From a bacterium (GTDB taxonomy: Bacteria; ARS69): a stretch of DNA of 7,202 nucleotides. How positions within the stretch are numbered: position 1 is the stretch's first letter; every line of letters starts with the position of its first letter. Positions 1 through 7,031 of this stretch are shown in pieces. Location of the stretch: assembly GCA_025774865.1 (NCBI GenBank), contig JALGZO010000483.1, forward strand, positions 1 to 7,202, in the 5' to 3' direction. The translations under genes and the position numbers were made by a program. The notes beneath the pieces are model-generated. The model worked only from the letters and a program-made list of their open reading frames with translations. It was not told where the DNA came from and did no database searches.

Positions 1-1
1 G

Positions 2-976
2 ATCATCCGCGGCGACGCCTATTTCCAGTCGTACATCTGTCACATCCCGCGCAGCACGATCGAGCTCGGTCTCAACGGCAGCCTGGACTGCCTCGATGGA
101 ATGATTTTCCCCGCGATCTGCGACGTCATCCGCAACCTCTCCGGGATGTGGAAGATGCTCTTCCCCGACAAGCTCGTTCGTTACCTGGACGTGCCGCAGG
201 ATTTCAGTCCCGAACGCGGCGGCACGTTCTACCGGCGGGAGCTCGAGGAGCTCTCACGCGAGCTGACGGAGCGCGGTGCGGAGCCCTACGACGCGGAACG
301 ACTCCGGGCCGCGATCGCCCGGTACAACGAGAACCGTCGTGAGGTGAACGCACTTCAAGAGCTGCGTCGCTCCGAGCCCTGGCTCGTGCCGACGCACGAG
401 CTCTACGGGCTGATGCGCGCGGGCCTCGTCATTCCGGTCGAAGATCACACGGAGATGCTCCGCGCGTACCGAGAGGCCGTCGCCACGGACGACGAGCGCC
501 GGCCGATGGACCAGGCTCGGGTCGTGGTCGCAGGGTCCTTCTGCGAACAGCCCCCGATCGGGCTCATCAAGACGCTGGAGCGATCCGGCTGCTACATCGT
601 CGACGACGACCTCGTTCAGATCCATCGCTGGATCCGGGGCGACGTGGCGACCGACGGCGACCCCCTCGAGGGTCTCGTGCAAGCCTTTCTGGAGGATTCG
701 ATCGCGAGCCCCACGCGCTACATCGACCGGGGCGAGAAGGGCGCGGAGCTCGCGGAACGCGTGCGAAAGTCCGGGGCGGAAGGTGTCCTCTTCTGCGCTC
801 CGAGCTTCTGCGACCCTGCGCTTCTCGACCAGCCGATGGCGACCGCGGTCCTCGATCGGGAGGGAATTCCCTGGACGGCCTTCAAGTACAGTGAGAACAC
901 CGGACAGTTCCAGGTCATCCGTGAGCAGGCGGGGACCTTCGCCGACTCGATCAAACTCTGGAGCGGGGTGGCATGA
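2..976 (+). CDS. bcrC: Benzoyl-CoA reductase subunit C (5'-truncated)
   Basis: This is a substrate-reducing subunit of class I benzoyl-CoA reductase and a member of the 2-hydroxyglutaryl-CoA dehydratase D-component (HgdB/FldC-like) family. With BcrB it holds [4Fe-4S] cluster(s) and the aromatic acyl-CoA in the cytoplasm. The frame is open from base 2, giving 324 residues. The characterised protein is about 386 aa, so roughly 60 N-terminal residues lie upstream. A first in-window ATG at 101 is internal: the residues before it ([13 protein letters not shown], then [18 protein letters not shown]) are strongly family-like. Candidate cluster or active-site cysteines, in window numbering, are C13, C30, C40, C181 (GSFCEQPP), C197 (SGCYIVDDD), C275 and C280 (FCAPSFCDP). 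The stop overlaps the bcrB start as ATGA at 973-976. Family and subunit identity rest on remembered motifs and on the C-B-A-D gene order. An ortholog for a methylated or otherwise substituted benzoyl-CoA cannot be excluded. Confidence 0.93.
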   Translation: MIRGDAYFQSYICHIPRSTIELGLNGSLDCLDGMIFPAICDVIRNLSGMWKMLFPDKLVRYLDVPQDFSPERGGTFYRRELEELSRELTERGAEPYDAERLRAAIARYNENRREVNALQELRRSEPWLVPTHELYGLMRAGLVIPVEDHTEMLRAYREAVATDDERRPMDQARVVVAGSFCEQPPIGLIKTLERSGCYIVDDDLVQIHRWIRGDVATDGDPLEGLVQAFLEDSIASPTRYIDRGEKGAELAERVRKSGAEGVLFCAPSFCDPALLDQPMATAVLDREGIPWTAFKYSENTGQFQVIREQAGTFADSIKLWSGVA

Positions 977-2265
977 GCGCATCCGTGGCGGCAACGACGG
1001 TACGGAAGGACGAGAGCCAGCTTCGTCAGAAGCGCATGATCGAAGAGCACTTCGACCGGTTGTCGGACGCACCGGAAACCGGAGAGAAGACGGCTTACAC
1101 CTTCGTACCCGGCAACCTCACGGAGCTGCTCCGCTGTTTCGATCTGCTGCCGGTACTTCCCGAAATCAACGCCCTTCAGGCCGGCATGCGCGGCCTGTCG
1201 CGGCAGTACATCGCGCTCGCCGAGAAGCACGGTCACTCCGAGGACGTCTGTACCTACGTGAAGTGCGACTACGGCATGATGAAATCCGGCAACGTCGGCC
1301 CGACGGGAAAGAAGGTGCCCGATCCCGACCTGTTGCTCCTGTCTTACACGGGCTGCTTCACGTTCCTCAAGTGGTTCGAAATCCTGCAGCGGGAGTACGA
1401 GTGTCCGGTCGTGATGCTCCACGTTCCGTACCAGGGAGACGGAAAGATCACCGACAGCATGAAGAAGTACGTGGTGGATCAACTGCGCGAAAAGGTGATC
1501 CCCGTGCTCGAGGACGTCAGCGGCGTGGCGTACGACGAGGACCGGCTCCGCGAGCAGCTCGCCCGCTCCGCCCAGGCGGAAGACGACCTCGTGTGGGTGC
1601 TCCAGTCCGCGAAGCAGCGCCCGTCTCCCATCGATGCCTACTTCGGCGGCGTCTACTACATCGGCCCGATCTTCACCGCGTTTCGCGGCACCGAGGACGC
1701 CGTGGAGTACTACCGGGAGCTGCGCGCCGAGGTGGAAGAGCGACTGGCCGCGGGGCTCGGCCCGGTGACCCCGGACGGGGAGATCGACGACGAGCGCTAC
1801 CGGATCGTCGTCGAGGGTCCGCCGAATTGGACGAACTTCCGCGAGTTCTGGAAGATGTTCACGGACGAAGGTGCGGTGGTGGTGGCGTCGACCTACACGA
1901 AGGTCGGCGGCGTCTACGACTTCGGCTTCCGGCACGACCCGGACCGGCCGCTGGAAACGCTGGCCGAGTACTGCATGGGCTGCTACACGAACCTGAATCT
2001 ACCGTCCCGCGTCCGCATGCTCTCCGAGTACGTCCGCGACTACGACGCCGACGGGTTCCTCGTCAATTCCATCAAGAGTTGCAACTCGTTCAGCGCCGGG
2101 CAGCTTCTGATTTTGCGCGAGGTGGAGAACGCCACGGGGAAACCCGGCGGTTTCGTCGAGAGCGACCTGGTGGATCCGCGTTACTTCTCCGCGTCGAACA
2201 TCAAGAACCGGCTCGAGTCCTACTTTCAGATGATCGAGCAAAAGCGTTCGGGAGGTCGGGCGTGA
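973..2265 (+). CDS. bcrB: Benzoyl-CoA reductase subunit B
   Basis: This is the second substrate-reducing subunit of class I benzoyl-CoA reductase, a paralogue of BcrC in the HgdB-like family. The 430-residue product is close to the 438 or so of Thauera BcrB. Diagnostic stretches are TYVKCDYG (residues 94-101), a conserved [16 protein letters not shown] block (121-136), [15 protein letters not shown] (218-232), [17 protein letters not shown] (332-348) and [13 protein letters not shown] (365-377). Cysteines C93, C98, C128, C334, C337 and C370 are the candidates for cluster ligation and catalysis. I cannot assign individual ligands from sequence alone. The ATG at 973 is chosen because it sits in an ATGA overlap with the bcrC stop and has GGAG at 960-963, nine bases upstream. 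The stop codon (2263-2265) overlaps the bcrA GTG. No frameshift or missing segment is visible. A catalytic complex with BcrC, fed electrons by BcrA/D, is family knowledge. Confidence 0.95.
   Translation: MSASVAATTVRKDESQLRQKRMIEEHFDRLSDAPETGEKTAYTFVPGNLTELLRCFDLLPVLPEINALQAGMRGLSRQYIALAEKHGHSEDVCTYVKCDYGMMKSGNVGPTGKKVPDPDLLLLSYTGCFTFLKWFEILQREYECPVVMLHVPYQGDGKITDSMKKYVVDQLREKVIPVLEDVSGVAYDEDRLREQLARSAQAEDDLVWVLQSAKQRPSPIDAYFGGVYYIGPIFTAFRGTEDAVEYYRELRAEVEERLAAGLGPVTPDGEIDDERYRIVVEGPPNWTNFREFWKMFTDEGAVVVASTYTKVGGVYDFGFRHDPDRPLETLAEYCMGCYTNLNLPSRVRMLSEYVRDYDADGFLVNSIKSCNSFSAGQLLILREVENATGKPGGFVESDLVDPRYFSASNIKNRLESYFQMIEQKRSGGRA
2250..2255 (+). promoter_or_regulatory. Shine-Dalgarno for bcrA
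   Basis: GGGAGG lies six bases before the GTG at 2262, inside the last codons of bcrB. It decides the GTG start of bcrA in a frame that otherwise stays open for about 1.5 kb upstream. Confidence 0.75.
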
Positions 2266-3551
2266 GGTACTGGGTGGGGATCGATCTCGGCTCCACCACG
2301 ACGAAGGCCGTCGTCCTCGACGGGAACGAAGAGGTACTCGGCCGCGGAATCACGAACAGCCGGAGCAACTACGACGTGGCTTGCCAGGTCGCGTTGAATG
2401 AAGCGATTGTGAACGCGCGCTTCGCCTTGATCGCCACGGAGGTGGACGGGGCGAAGAGCAACGGCGACTCGTCCTCGGAGGTCGTCGGAGATCTCGAGCG
2501 GGGCTTTCGGCGAGAGCAGTACTTGTCGCAGCTGGAGATTCTCGAGAAGACGTTCGAGGGGTTGGTCGAGCGCGTGGACGCCGCTGCAGGGGACGCGAGC
2601 CGGCGGATCCTCGGGGCCATGCGCGAGGAAGCACCGGCCATGTTCTCCAAGACGGCGACCCGCAAGAGCGACTTCTTCCGAGATCTAGCGGGTGGCCGGT
2701 ACGCCGAGCTGGCCGAGATCGAGGCCCTCGAGCGGGGCGCGCCGTTCGAGGTGCTCGTGGGACTCTTCGACAAAGCGATCCTGACCGTCGAAAACACGCC
2801 GCTCCCCGACGACGGCTTCGGCACGCACATCGCGCAGGCCTTGCAAGCGCTGGGGGGCCTCTCGGCGGCGATCCGCGAGGCCGTGGTTCGGGTGGCCGCG
2901 ATCGAACTGGAGGAGGTCTCGAGCGTCGGGACCGGATACGGCCGCCAGCGGCTTCCGTTCGCAAAGGAGCAGATCCGCTCCGAGATCCTCTGCCACGGAC
3001 TCGGCGCCCACGCGATGTTCGAGAAGACCCGTACGGTTCTCGACATCGGGGGACAGGACACGAAGGCGATCCAGGTGGACGGGGACGGAATCGTCACTTC
3101 GTTCCAGATGAACGATCGGTGCGCGGCGGGCTGCGGACGGTATCTCGGCTACATCGCCGACGAGATGAATCTCGGACTTCACCAGCTCGGGCCGATGGCG
3201 CGCCAGTCGAACCGGCCGACCCGCATCAATTCCACCTGCACCGTCTTCGCCGGGGCCGAGCTTCGCGAGCGGCTCTCCCTCGGCGAGAAGCGGGAGGACA
3301 TCCTGGCCGGACTGCACCGAGCGATCGTCCTCCGGGCGATGTCGCTCCTCGCGCGGTCGGGCGGCGTCTCGGAGGAGTTCACGTTCACCGGCGGAGTCGC
3401 GAAGAACCCGGCCGCCGTCGACGCTCTGAAAAAGCTCGTGCAGCAGAACTACGGTGACATTCATCTGAACATCTCGCCGGATTCCATTTACACCGGCGCG
3501 CTCGGGGCCGCGCTCTTCGCGCGGCGTGATGCCAAGAAGGAGGCGGCCTAG
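2262..3551 (+). CDS. bcrA: Benzoyl-CoA reductase subunit A (ATPase/electron activase)
   Basis: This is an ASKHA-fold ATPase of the BcrA/BadF family. With BcrD it binds a [4Fe-4S] cluster and couples ATP hydrolysis to delivery of low-potential electrons to BcrB/C. The 429 residues contain a phosphate-1 loop IDLGSTTTK (7-15), SVGTGYGRQ (221-229), phosphate-2 loop DIGGQDTK (261-268), the cluster cysteine in [14 protein letters not shown] (C287, with an extra C291), a second cluster cysteine in [11 protein letters not shown] (C326), and the adenosine motif FTGGVAKN (375-382). Between the first two ATP motifs lies an insertion of about 150 residues compared with BcrD, rich in predicted helix and charged residues. 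This long form is typical of Thauera/Rhodopseudomonas-type A subunits. The GTG at 2262 is chosen because GGGAGG at 2250-2255 lies six bases upstream, it forms a GTGA overlap with the bcrB stop, and the ATP motif begins at residue 6. The same frame stays open upstream to 783, but that part is only a shadow of bcrC/bcrB. Confidence 0.95.
   Translation: MRYWVGIDLGSTTTKAVVLDGNEEVLGRGITNSRSNYDVACQVALNEAIVNARFALIATEVDGAKSNGDSSSEVVGDLERGFRREQYLSQLEILEKTFEGLVERVDAAAGDASRRILGAMREEAPAMFSKTATRKSDFFRDLAGGRYAELAEIEALERGAPFEVLVGLFDKAILTVENTPLPDDGFGTHIAQALQALGGLSAAIREAVVRVAAIELEEVSSVGTGYGRQRLPFAKEQIRSEILCHGLGAHAMFEKTRTVLDIGGQDTKAIQVDGDGIVTSFQMNDRCAAGCGRYLGYIADEMNLGLHQLGPMARQSNRPTRINSTCTVFAGAELRERLSLGEKREDILAGLHRAIVLRAMSLLARSGGVSEEFTFTGGVAKNPAAVDALKKLVQQNYGDIHLNISPDSIYTGALGAALFARRDAKKEAA
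3537..3543 (+). promoter_or_regulatory. Strong Shine-Dalgarno for bcrD
   Basis: AAGGAGG is nearly fully complementary to the 16S rRNA 3' end and lies eight bases before the bcrD ATG at 3552. It sits in the last codons of bcrA (encoding KKEA), whose lysine-rich tail is in effect shaped by the ribosome site. It is the best ribosome site in the operon. Confidence 0.8.
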
Positions 3552-4427
3552 ATGGAGACCCTCGTCACGGCGGGCATCGACGTAGGCTCGTCCGCGATCA
3601 AGGTGGCGGTCGCGGAGGACACCGAGGGCGGCGAGTCGAAAATGCTGGCCGGCCGAACGGTGAGGATTCGGCGTCGCGACCCGATGGCTGTCGTCGACGA
3701 CGTGTTCGAGGAAACCGTCGAAGCGGCCGGCGTGGCGCGGGACGACATCGCCTACGTCGCGACGACCGGCGAGGGGGAGATGGTCTCCTTCCGCACCGGG
3801 CACTTCTACGGAATGACGACCCACGCCCGCGGCGGGAGCTGGCTCGATCCCGAGGCGCGCGCGGTCATCGACATCGGAGCCCTGCACGCGCGAGCGGTGC
3901 TCATGGACGGGCGCGCGAAGGTCCTGAGTTACCGCATGACGAGCCAGTGCGCGTCCGGCTCGGGACAGTTTCTCGAGAACATCTGCCGCTACCTCGGGGT
4001 CACCCTCGAGGAGATCGGGCCGCTGTCGCTGGAGGCGGACGACCCCGAGAGGTGCTCCTCGGTGTGCGCCGTTCTCGCCGAGACCGACGTGATCAACATG
4101 GTTTCGCGCGGCATCTCGATCCCGAACATCCTGCGAGGAATCCACGACTCGATGGCCGGCCGATATCTGCGGCTACTGACCGCGGCCGGCGCCCACGGTA
4201 TCGTTCTCGTGACCGGCGGGCTATCGGCGGACCTCGGCTTGCTGGCCGCGATGCGAGACGCCATCGACAAGAAAGACGTGGCGCTCGAGATCCGCCGCCA
4301 CGACGAGAGCATCCTCGCGGGCGCACTCGGCGCCGCCCTCTGGGGGGCGTTTCGGGCTCGGAAGCTCGCGCGCAGCGGCTGGTCTCCGGGAGCACTCGGT
4401 GTGTCCGCGCCCCCGGTGGCATCGTGA
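3552..4427 (+). CDS. bcrD: Benzoyl-CoA reductase subunit D (activase partner)
   Basis: This is the smaller ASKHA ATPase subunit of class I benzoyl-CoA reductase (BadG/HgdC-like), the partner of BcrA in the electron-activating module. Its 291 residues are close to the roughly 280 of Thauera BcrD. Visible motifs are the phosphate-1 loop GIDVGSSAIK (8-17), ATTGEGE (70-76), MTSQCASGSGQFLENI (129-144) with cluster cysteine C133, SSVCAVLAETDVINMVSRGI (169-188) with cluster cysteine C172, and LVTGGLSADLGLL (219-231). In place of the DIGGQDTK loop of BcrA it has DIGALHAR (107-114), so the two ATP sites are not equivalent. From memory, this substitution is also present in characterised BcrD/BadG proteins. 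The ATG abuts the bcrA stop (TAG at 3549-3551). It is served by a near-perfect Shine-Dalgarno AAGGAGG inside the end of bcrA. The stop overlaps the GTG of the following dehydrogenase. Confidence 0.94.
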   Translation: METLVTAGIDVGSSAIKVAVAEDTEGGESKMLAGRTVRIRRRDPMAVVDDVFEETVEAAGVARDDIAYVATTGEGEMVSFRTGHFYGMTTHARGGSWLDPEARAVIDIGALHARAVLMDGRAKVLSYRMTSQCASGSGQFLENICRYLGVTLEEIGPLSLEADDPERCSSVCAVLAETDVINMVSRGISIPNILRGIHDSMAGRYLRLLTAAGAHGIVLVTGGLSADLGLLAAMRDAIDKKDVALEIRRHDESILAGALGAALWGAFRARKLARSGWSPGALGVSAPPVAS

Positions 4428-5182
4428 GTTCCCGAAGTGCCGCTCAGGCGGCGGCCGATGTCGCCGCGCTCGTCTCCCTCGAGGGAAAAGTGGCGCTCGT
4501 CACGGGTGGAAGTGGGGGCATCGGCTCCGCGATCGTGCGGCGGTTCCGGGAAGCGGGGGCGGCCGTGCTGAACGCCGACGTCCCGGAGCGAGCCGACGAT
4601 CAGGCATCGCACTTCTTGCCGTGCGACCTCGCCGATCCAGCGTCGGTTCGAGCCACGGTGGAAGGAGTGCGGGCGGCCGAAGGAAGGCTGGATGTGGTCG
4701 TTCACGCCGCCGGAATCACGCGCGATGCCGTCCTCTGGAAGATGTCGCAAGAAGCGTGGTCGGATGTGATGCGGGTCAATCTCGATTCCGCGTTCCACCT
4801 GTTGCAGGCCGCGACACCGATGCTGCGGGAGAGAGGTGGCAGCGTCGTCCTGATCGCGTCCATCAACGGAGAGCGGGGGAAGTTCGGGCAGGCGAACTAC
4901 GCGGCGAGCAAGGGAGGCCTGATCGCTCTCGCCAAGACGGCCGCTCAGGAGCTCGGAAGGTTCGACGTTCGCGTGAACGTGATCGCTCCCGGCCTCATCG
5001 ACACGCCGATGACCAGGAGCTTGCCCGCCGAAATCGTCGCCCGGGCGCGGGCGGAGACCGTGCTGGGAAGATTGGGACAGGCCGACGACGTCGCCCGCGC
5101 GGCGCTCTTCCTCGGGTCCGATCTCTCCACGCACGTCACGGGACAGGTCCTCCGCGTCGACGGGGGCCAGTGCATGGCATGA
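4424..5182 (+). CDS. Short-chain dehydrogenase/reductase (FabG/BadH-like), NAD(P)-dependent
   Basis: This 252-residue protein is a classical SDR, predicted cytoplasmic. It has the Rossmann glycine motif TGGSGGIG (27-34), Asp at the end of beta-2 (LNADVPE, D52; favours NAD(H) over NADP(H) in this fold), HAAG (94-97) where NNAG/NAAG is usual, structural N119 in RVNLDSAF, and the catalytic triad S146 (IASING), Y159 and K163 (YAASK). APGLIDTPMT (188-197) and the VTGQVLRVDGG tail (238-248) are FabG-like. The GTG start makes a GTGA overlap with the bcrD stop. No other ATG, GTG or TTG lies before the fold begins, although the ribosome site (GGTGG at 4415-4419) is weak and close. The overlap implies co-expression with the reductase subunits. 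The inferred role is oxidation of a hydroxyacyl-CoA intermediate, as by BadH (2-hydroxycyclohexanecarboxyl-CoA dehydrogenase) in R. palustris. A 3-oxoacyl-ACP/CoA reductase is equally possible. Fold confidence is high; substrate is unknown. Confidence 0.9.
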   Translation: MSSRSAAQAAADVAALVSLEGKVALVTGGSGGIGSAIVRRFREAGAAVLNADVPERADDQASHFLPCDLADPASVRATVEGVRAAEGRLDVVVHAAGITRDAVLWKMSQEAWSDVMRVNLDSAFHLLQAATPMLRERGGSVVLIASINGERGKFGQANYAASKGGLIALAKTAAQELGRFDVRVNVIAPGLIDTPMTRSLPAEIVARARAETVLGRLGQADDVARAALFLGSDLSTHVTGQVLRVDGGQCMA

Positions 5183-5191
5183 CGCCATCCA

Positions 5192-5198
5192 GAGAGGA
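5192..5198 (+). promoter_or_regulatory. Shine-Dalgarno deciding the GNAT start
   Basis: GAGAGGA ends seven bases before the ATG at 5206. The alternative ATG at 5179 has only a G-run (5162-5166) about twelve bases upstream, which is less well placed, although its ATGA overlap matches the style of the other junctions. Confidence 0.65.
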
Positions 5199-5205
5199 AC
5201 GTTCG

Positions 5206-5691
5206 ATGAGCACCACGAATCTCGAAAAGCAGTCGGTAATCGTGCGGCAACTTCGCCCGGACGATCTGGAGGCGGTCGTGGCGCTGGACGCGAAGAACAC
5301 CGGCCGCCGCCGCGAAGAGTTCTTCAAGACGAAGCTCCAGCAGAATCTGGCGGAGACCGGCATCCAAATCTCGCTGGCGGGAGAGCTGGCCGGTGCTTTC
5401 GTCGGATTCCTGCTCGCGCGGGTCTTCTACGGCGAGTTCGGCACCATGGAGCCGGTCGCCGTTCTCGACACGTTCGGAGTTCATCCGGACTTTCGAAGCC
5501 GCGGAGTCGGCCGGGCGCTCCTGCACCAGCTCCGCACGAACCTGAACGGCCTCGGGATTCCCCGGCTCCGCACCGACGTCAGTTGGGACGATCAGGATCT
5601 GCTGGGGTTCTTCCACCACGAGGGATTCCGTCCCGCCGCGATGATCTGTCTGGAACTGGATTTGATGGAGCGGCCTCGTTACGAGGAGTGA
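5206..5691 (+). CDS. GNAT-family N-acetyltransferase
   Basis: This 161-residue protein is predicted to transfer an acetyl group from acetyl-CoA to an amine. The GNAT fold is seen in RQLRPDDLEAVVALD (14-28, beta-1/alpha-1), LAGAFVGFLLARVF (61-74), the acetyl-CoA motif A DTFGVHPDFRSRGVGRALL (88-106, pyrophosphate loop R97-S-R-G-V-G102) and motif B LLGFFHHEGFRPA (132-144). It closes the operon after the SDR, which suggests a job linked to aromatic degradation rather than housekeeping. Known precedents in R. palustris are BadL, which acetylates aminobenzoates and so relieves BadM repression, and protein acetyltransferases that inactivate the benzoate-CoA ligase. Which of these applies, if either, cannot be read from the sequence. 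The start at 5206 is chosen because GAGAGGA lies at the right distance. An in-frame ATG at 5179 overlaps the SDR stop and would add nine residues. The end overlaps the convergent ligase gene by 13 bases. Confidence 0.85.
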   Translation: MSTTNLEKQSVIVRQLRPDDLEAVVALDAKNTGRRREEFFKTKLQQNLAETGIQISLAGELAGAFVGFLLARVFYGEFGTMEPVAVLDTFGVHPDFRSRGVGRALLHQLRTNLNGLGIPRLRTDVSWDDQDLLGFFHHEGFRPAAMICLELDLMERPRYEE

Positions 5692-7031
5692 GTCGTCGGG
5701 GGCGTCCCGGCCGGGTCGGAGCGCACGAGTCCGCATCGTTCCCGCCACATCACGTTCCAGGTGACGAGAAGGAATGCGAAGACGACCCACAGGTGACGGG
5801 TTCGAAGCTCGAAGGCGCTGACGCCGTACGCAATGAGCACGAGCCAGGAAATCAGGAGAGCCACGGCCAGACCCTGGAGCTCGCGGTCGCGCGCGTTCGC
5901 CACCACTTGCCAGCCGGCCTGCACGGTGGCGAGAAGGAAGACGAAGAGCGCCACCACGCCGATGATCCCCGTCTCCGCCCAGACGCCGAGATAGGTGTTG
6001 TGTATCTCGTGCGGGGACCAAGCGCCCGGCGCGAGCGCGGTGTTCCGGCTGAAGAAATCGCCCACGCCGACCCCGGTGAACGGATAGCGAACCGCCGCCA
6101 CCTCGAATCCCTGGAGCTGGTAGTGGCGGGTCGGGCTGAGCACCTCCAACGACGAGACTCCTTGCGCGATCGAAAACGCACGCTGAAACGAGAACGGCAG
6201 CGTGTGAAACAGGATGACGAGAAGTGGACCGGCCGCCAGCGCCGCGAGACCGAGCCCCGACAGCTTCAACGCCGGCCGGCTCCGTAGGATGCTCCCGGCG
6301 GCACGCCCTCCGAAGAGAACTCCCACCAAACCGACCCCCAGGAGGAATCCGGTCCGCGAGCCGGTGGCGAACAGGCAGATGAGCGCGAGCGCGATGAGGA
6401 GCATTCGCCTGAGCCGGACCCTTGTCGTGTGAGATCTGAACGCCCATTGAAACCACAAGAGCGGCAGGCTCGCCGTGAGGTAGAGGGAAAGCTGTCCGGA
6501 CTTCTTGAACGTCGACGTGACCTTGGGACCGTTCGTGAGCAAGCTGTCGACGTTCCCGAGGAACAGCATGACCACGCCGATCAAGCCGCCCGCGACCACG
6601 AGGATGACTCCCGCCTCCCAGGCACGGAGGCATCGGTAAAGAGCCGGTCGGGTCCGCACGTGAAAGACTATGCAGGCCAGGAGCGCGATGTTGACGCTGT
6701 AGGCGATCGTCTCCACGAGGGAGCGGGAGGCCGTCTCCGTGACGAAGAAGGAGGCGAGCGCCATCGTGAGAAACAACACGAGCCCCACGTAGAACTGGCG
6801 CGGAACGCGAAGGCTGCCCCAGTCGCCGCCCCGCCCGCGGGCGATGGCAACCAGCGTGCCGGCGACCACCAGAAACGTGAACGCGTCCGGAACCGCGAAG
6901 CGGGCTGCGATCCCCCCGCTGGCCGACGTCTTCTGCATCGGGAGCGTGAAGAGCACGGCGAGCATGCCCCAGCTCGGTACGCAAAAGGCCCGCAATCCGA
7001 AGAACACGACGGCCGCGGCGACGACCGCCAT
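5679..7031 (-). CDS. O-antigen ligase / Wzy-like polytopic membrane protein
   Basis: This 450-residue integral inner-membrane protein has many hydrophobic segments, for example about residues 2-16, 21-32, 51-65, 80-97, 105-125, 140-159, 179-197, 209-222, 227-241, 257-276, 354-373, 386-404 and 412-429. It carries the Wzy_C/O-antigen-ligase signature: GSRTGFL (224-230), the loop RHYQLQGFE (302-310), YPFTGVGVGDF (316-326), and PHEIHNTYLGVWAETG (340-355) with the family's conserved His/Glu pattern (H341, H344, E353). Proteins of this family polymerise surface polysaccharide or ligate it to lipid A core or to other acceptors. Polymerase and ligase cannot be told apart from sequence. The ATG at 7031 has GGAG six bases upstream (7038-7041). 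An in-frame TAG at 7092-7094 limits any extension. The gene faces the reductase operon and is functionally unrelated to it, so it probably begins a surface-polysaccharide region to the right. Confidence 0.85.
   Translation of the reverse strand: MAVVAAAVVFFGLRAFCVPSWGMLAVLFTLPMQKTSASGGIAARFAVPDAFTFLVVAGTLVAIARGRGGDWGSLRVPRQFYVGLVLFLTMALASFFVTETASRSLVETIAYSVNIALLACIVFHVRTRPALYRCLRAWEAGVILVVAGGLIGVVMLFLGNVDSLLTNGPKVTSTFKKSGQLSLYLTASLPLLWFQWAFRSHTTRVRLRRMLLIALALICLFATGSRTGFLLGVGLVGVLFGGRAAGSILRSRPALKLSGLGLAALAAGPLLVILFHTLPFSFQRAFSIAQGVSSLEVLSPTRHYQLQGFEVAAVRYPFTGVGVGDFFSRNTALAPGAWSPHEIHNTYLGVWAETGIIGVVALFVFLLATVQAGWQVVANARDRELQGLAVALLISWLVLIAYGVSAFELRTRHLWVVFAFLLVTWNVMWRERCGLVRSDPAGTPPTTHSS

Noticed and set aside
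718-1935. 405-codon minus-strand open frame opposite bcrC/bcrB
   Set aside because: It is the antisense shadow of two clearly conserved genes, with His/Arg/Val-rich composition and no family motif. Frames at 2685-4145 and 3989-5188 (minus) were rejected for the same reason.
783-2261. Upstream part of a 922-codon plus-strand frame that continues into bcrA
   Set aside because: It overlaps bcrC and bcrB in another frame, has arginine-rich low-complexity content typical of GC-rich shadow frames, and the real bcrA begins at the GTG at 2262 with a good ribosome site.
5700-5727. GC-rich palindromic stretch after the GNAT stop (CCCGGCCGGG core) as a terminator
   Set aside because: The core palindrome has no loop and no following T-run, and lies within the coding sequence of the ligase gene.
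5583-6287. 234-codon plus-strand frame opposite the ligase gene
   Set aside because: The minus-strand product has membrane segments and the Wzy_C motifs, while the plus-strand translation is charged low-complexity sequence.
4945-6984. 679-codon minus-strand open frame
   Set aside because: It spans the antisense of the SDR and GNAT genes and a different frame of the ligase gene, with no recognisable domain and Arg/Gly/Ser-rich composition. It is a shadow frame.
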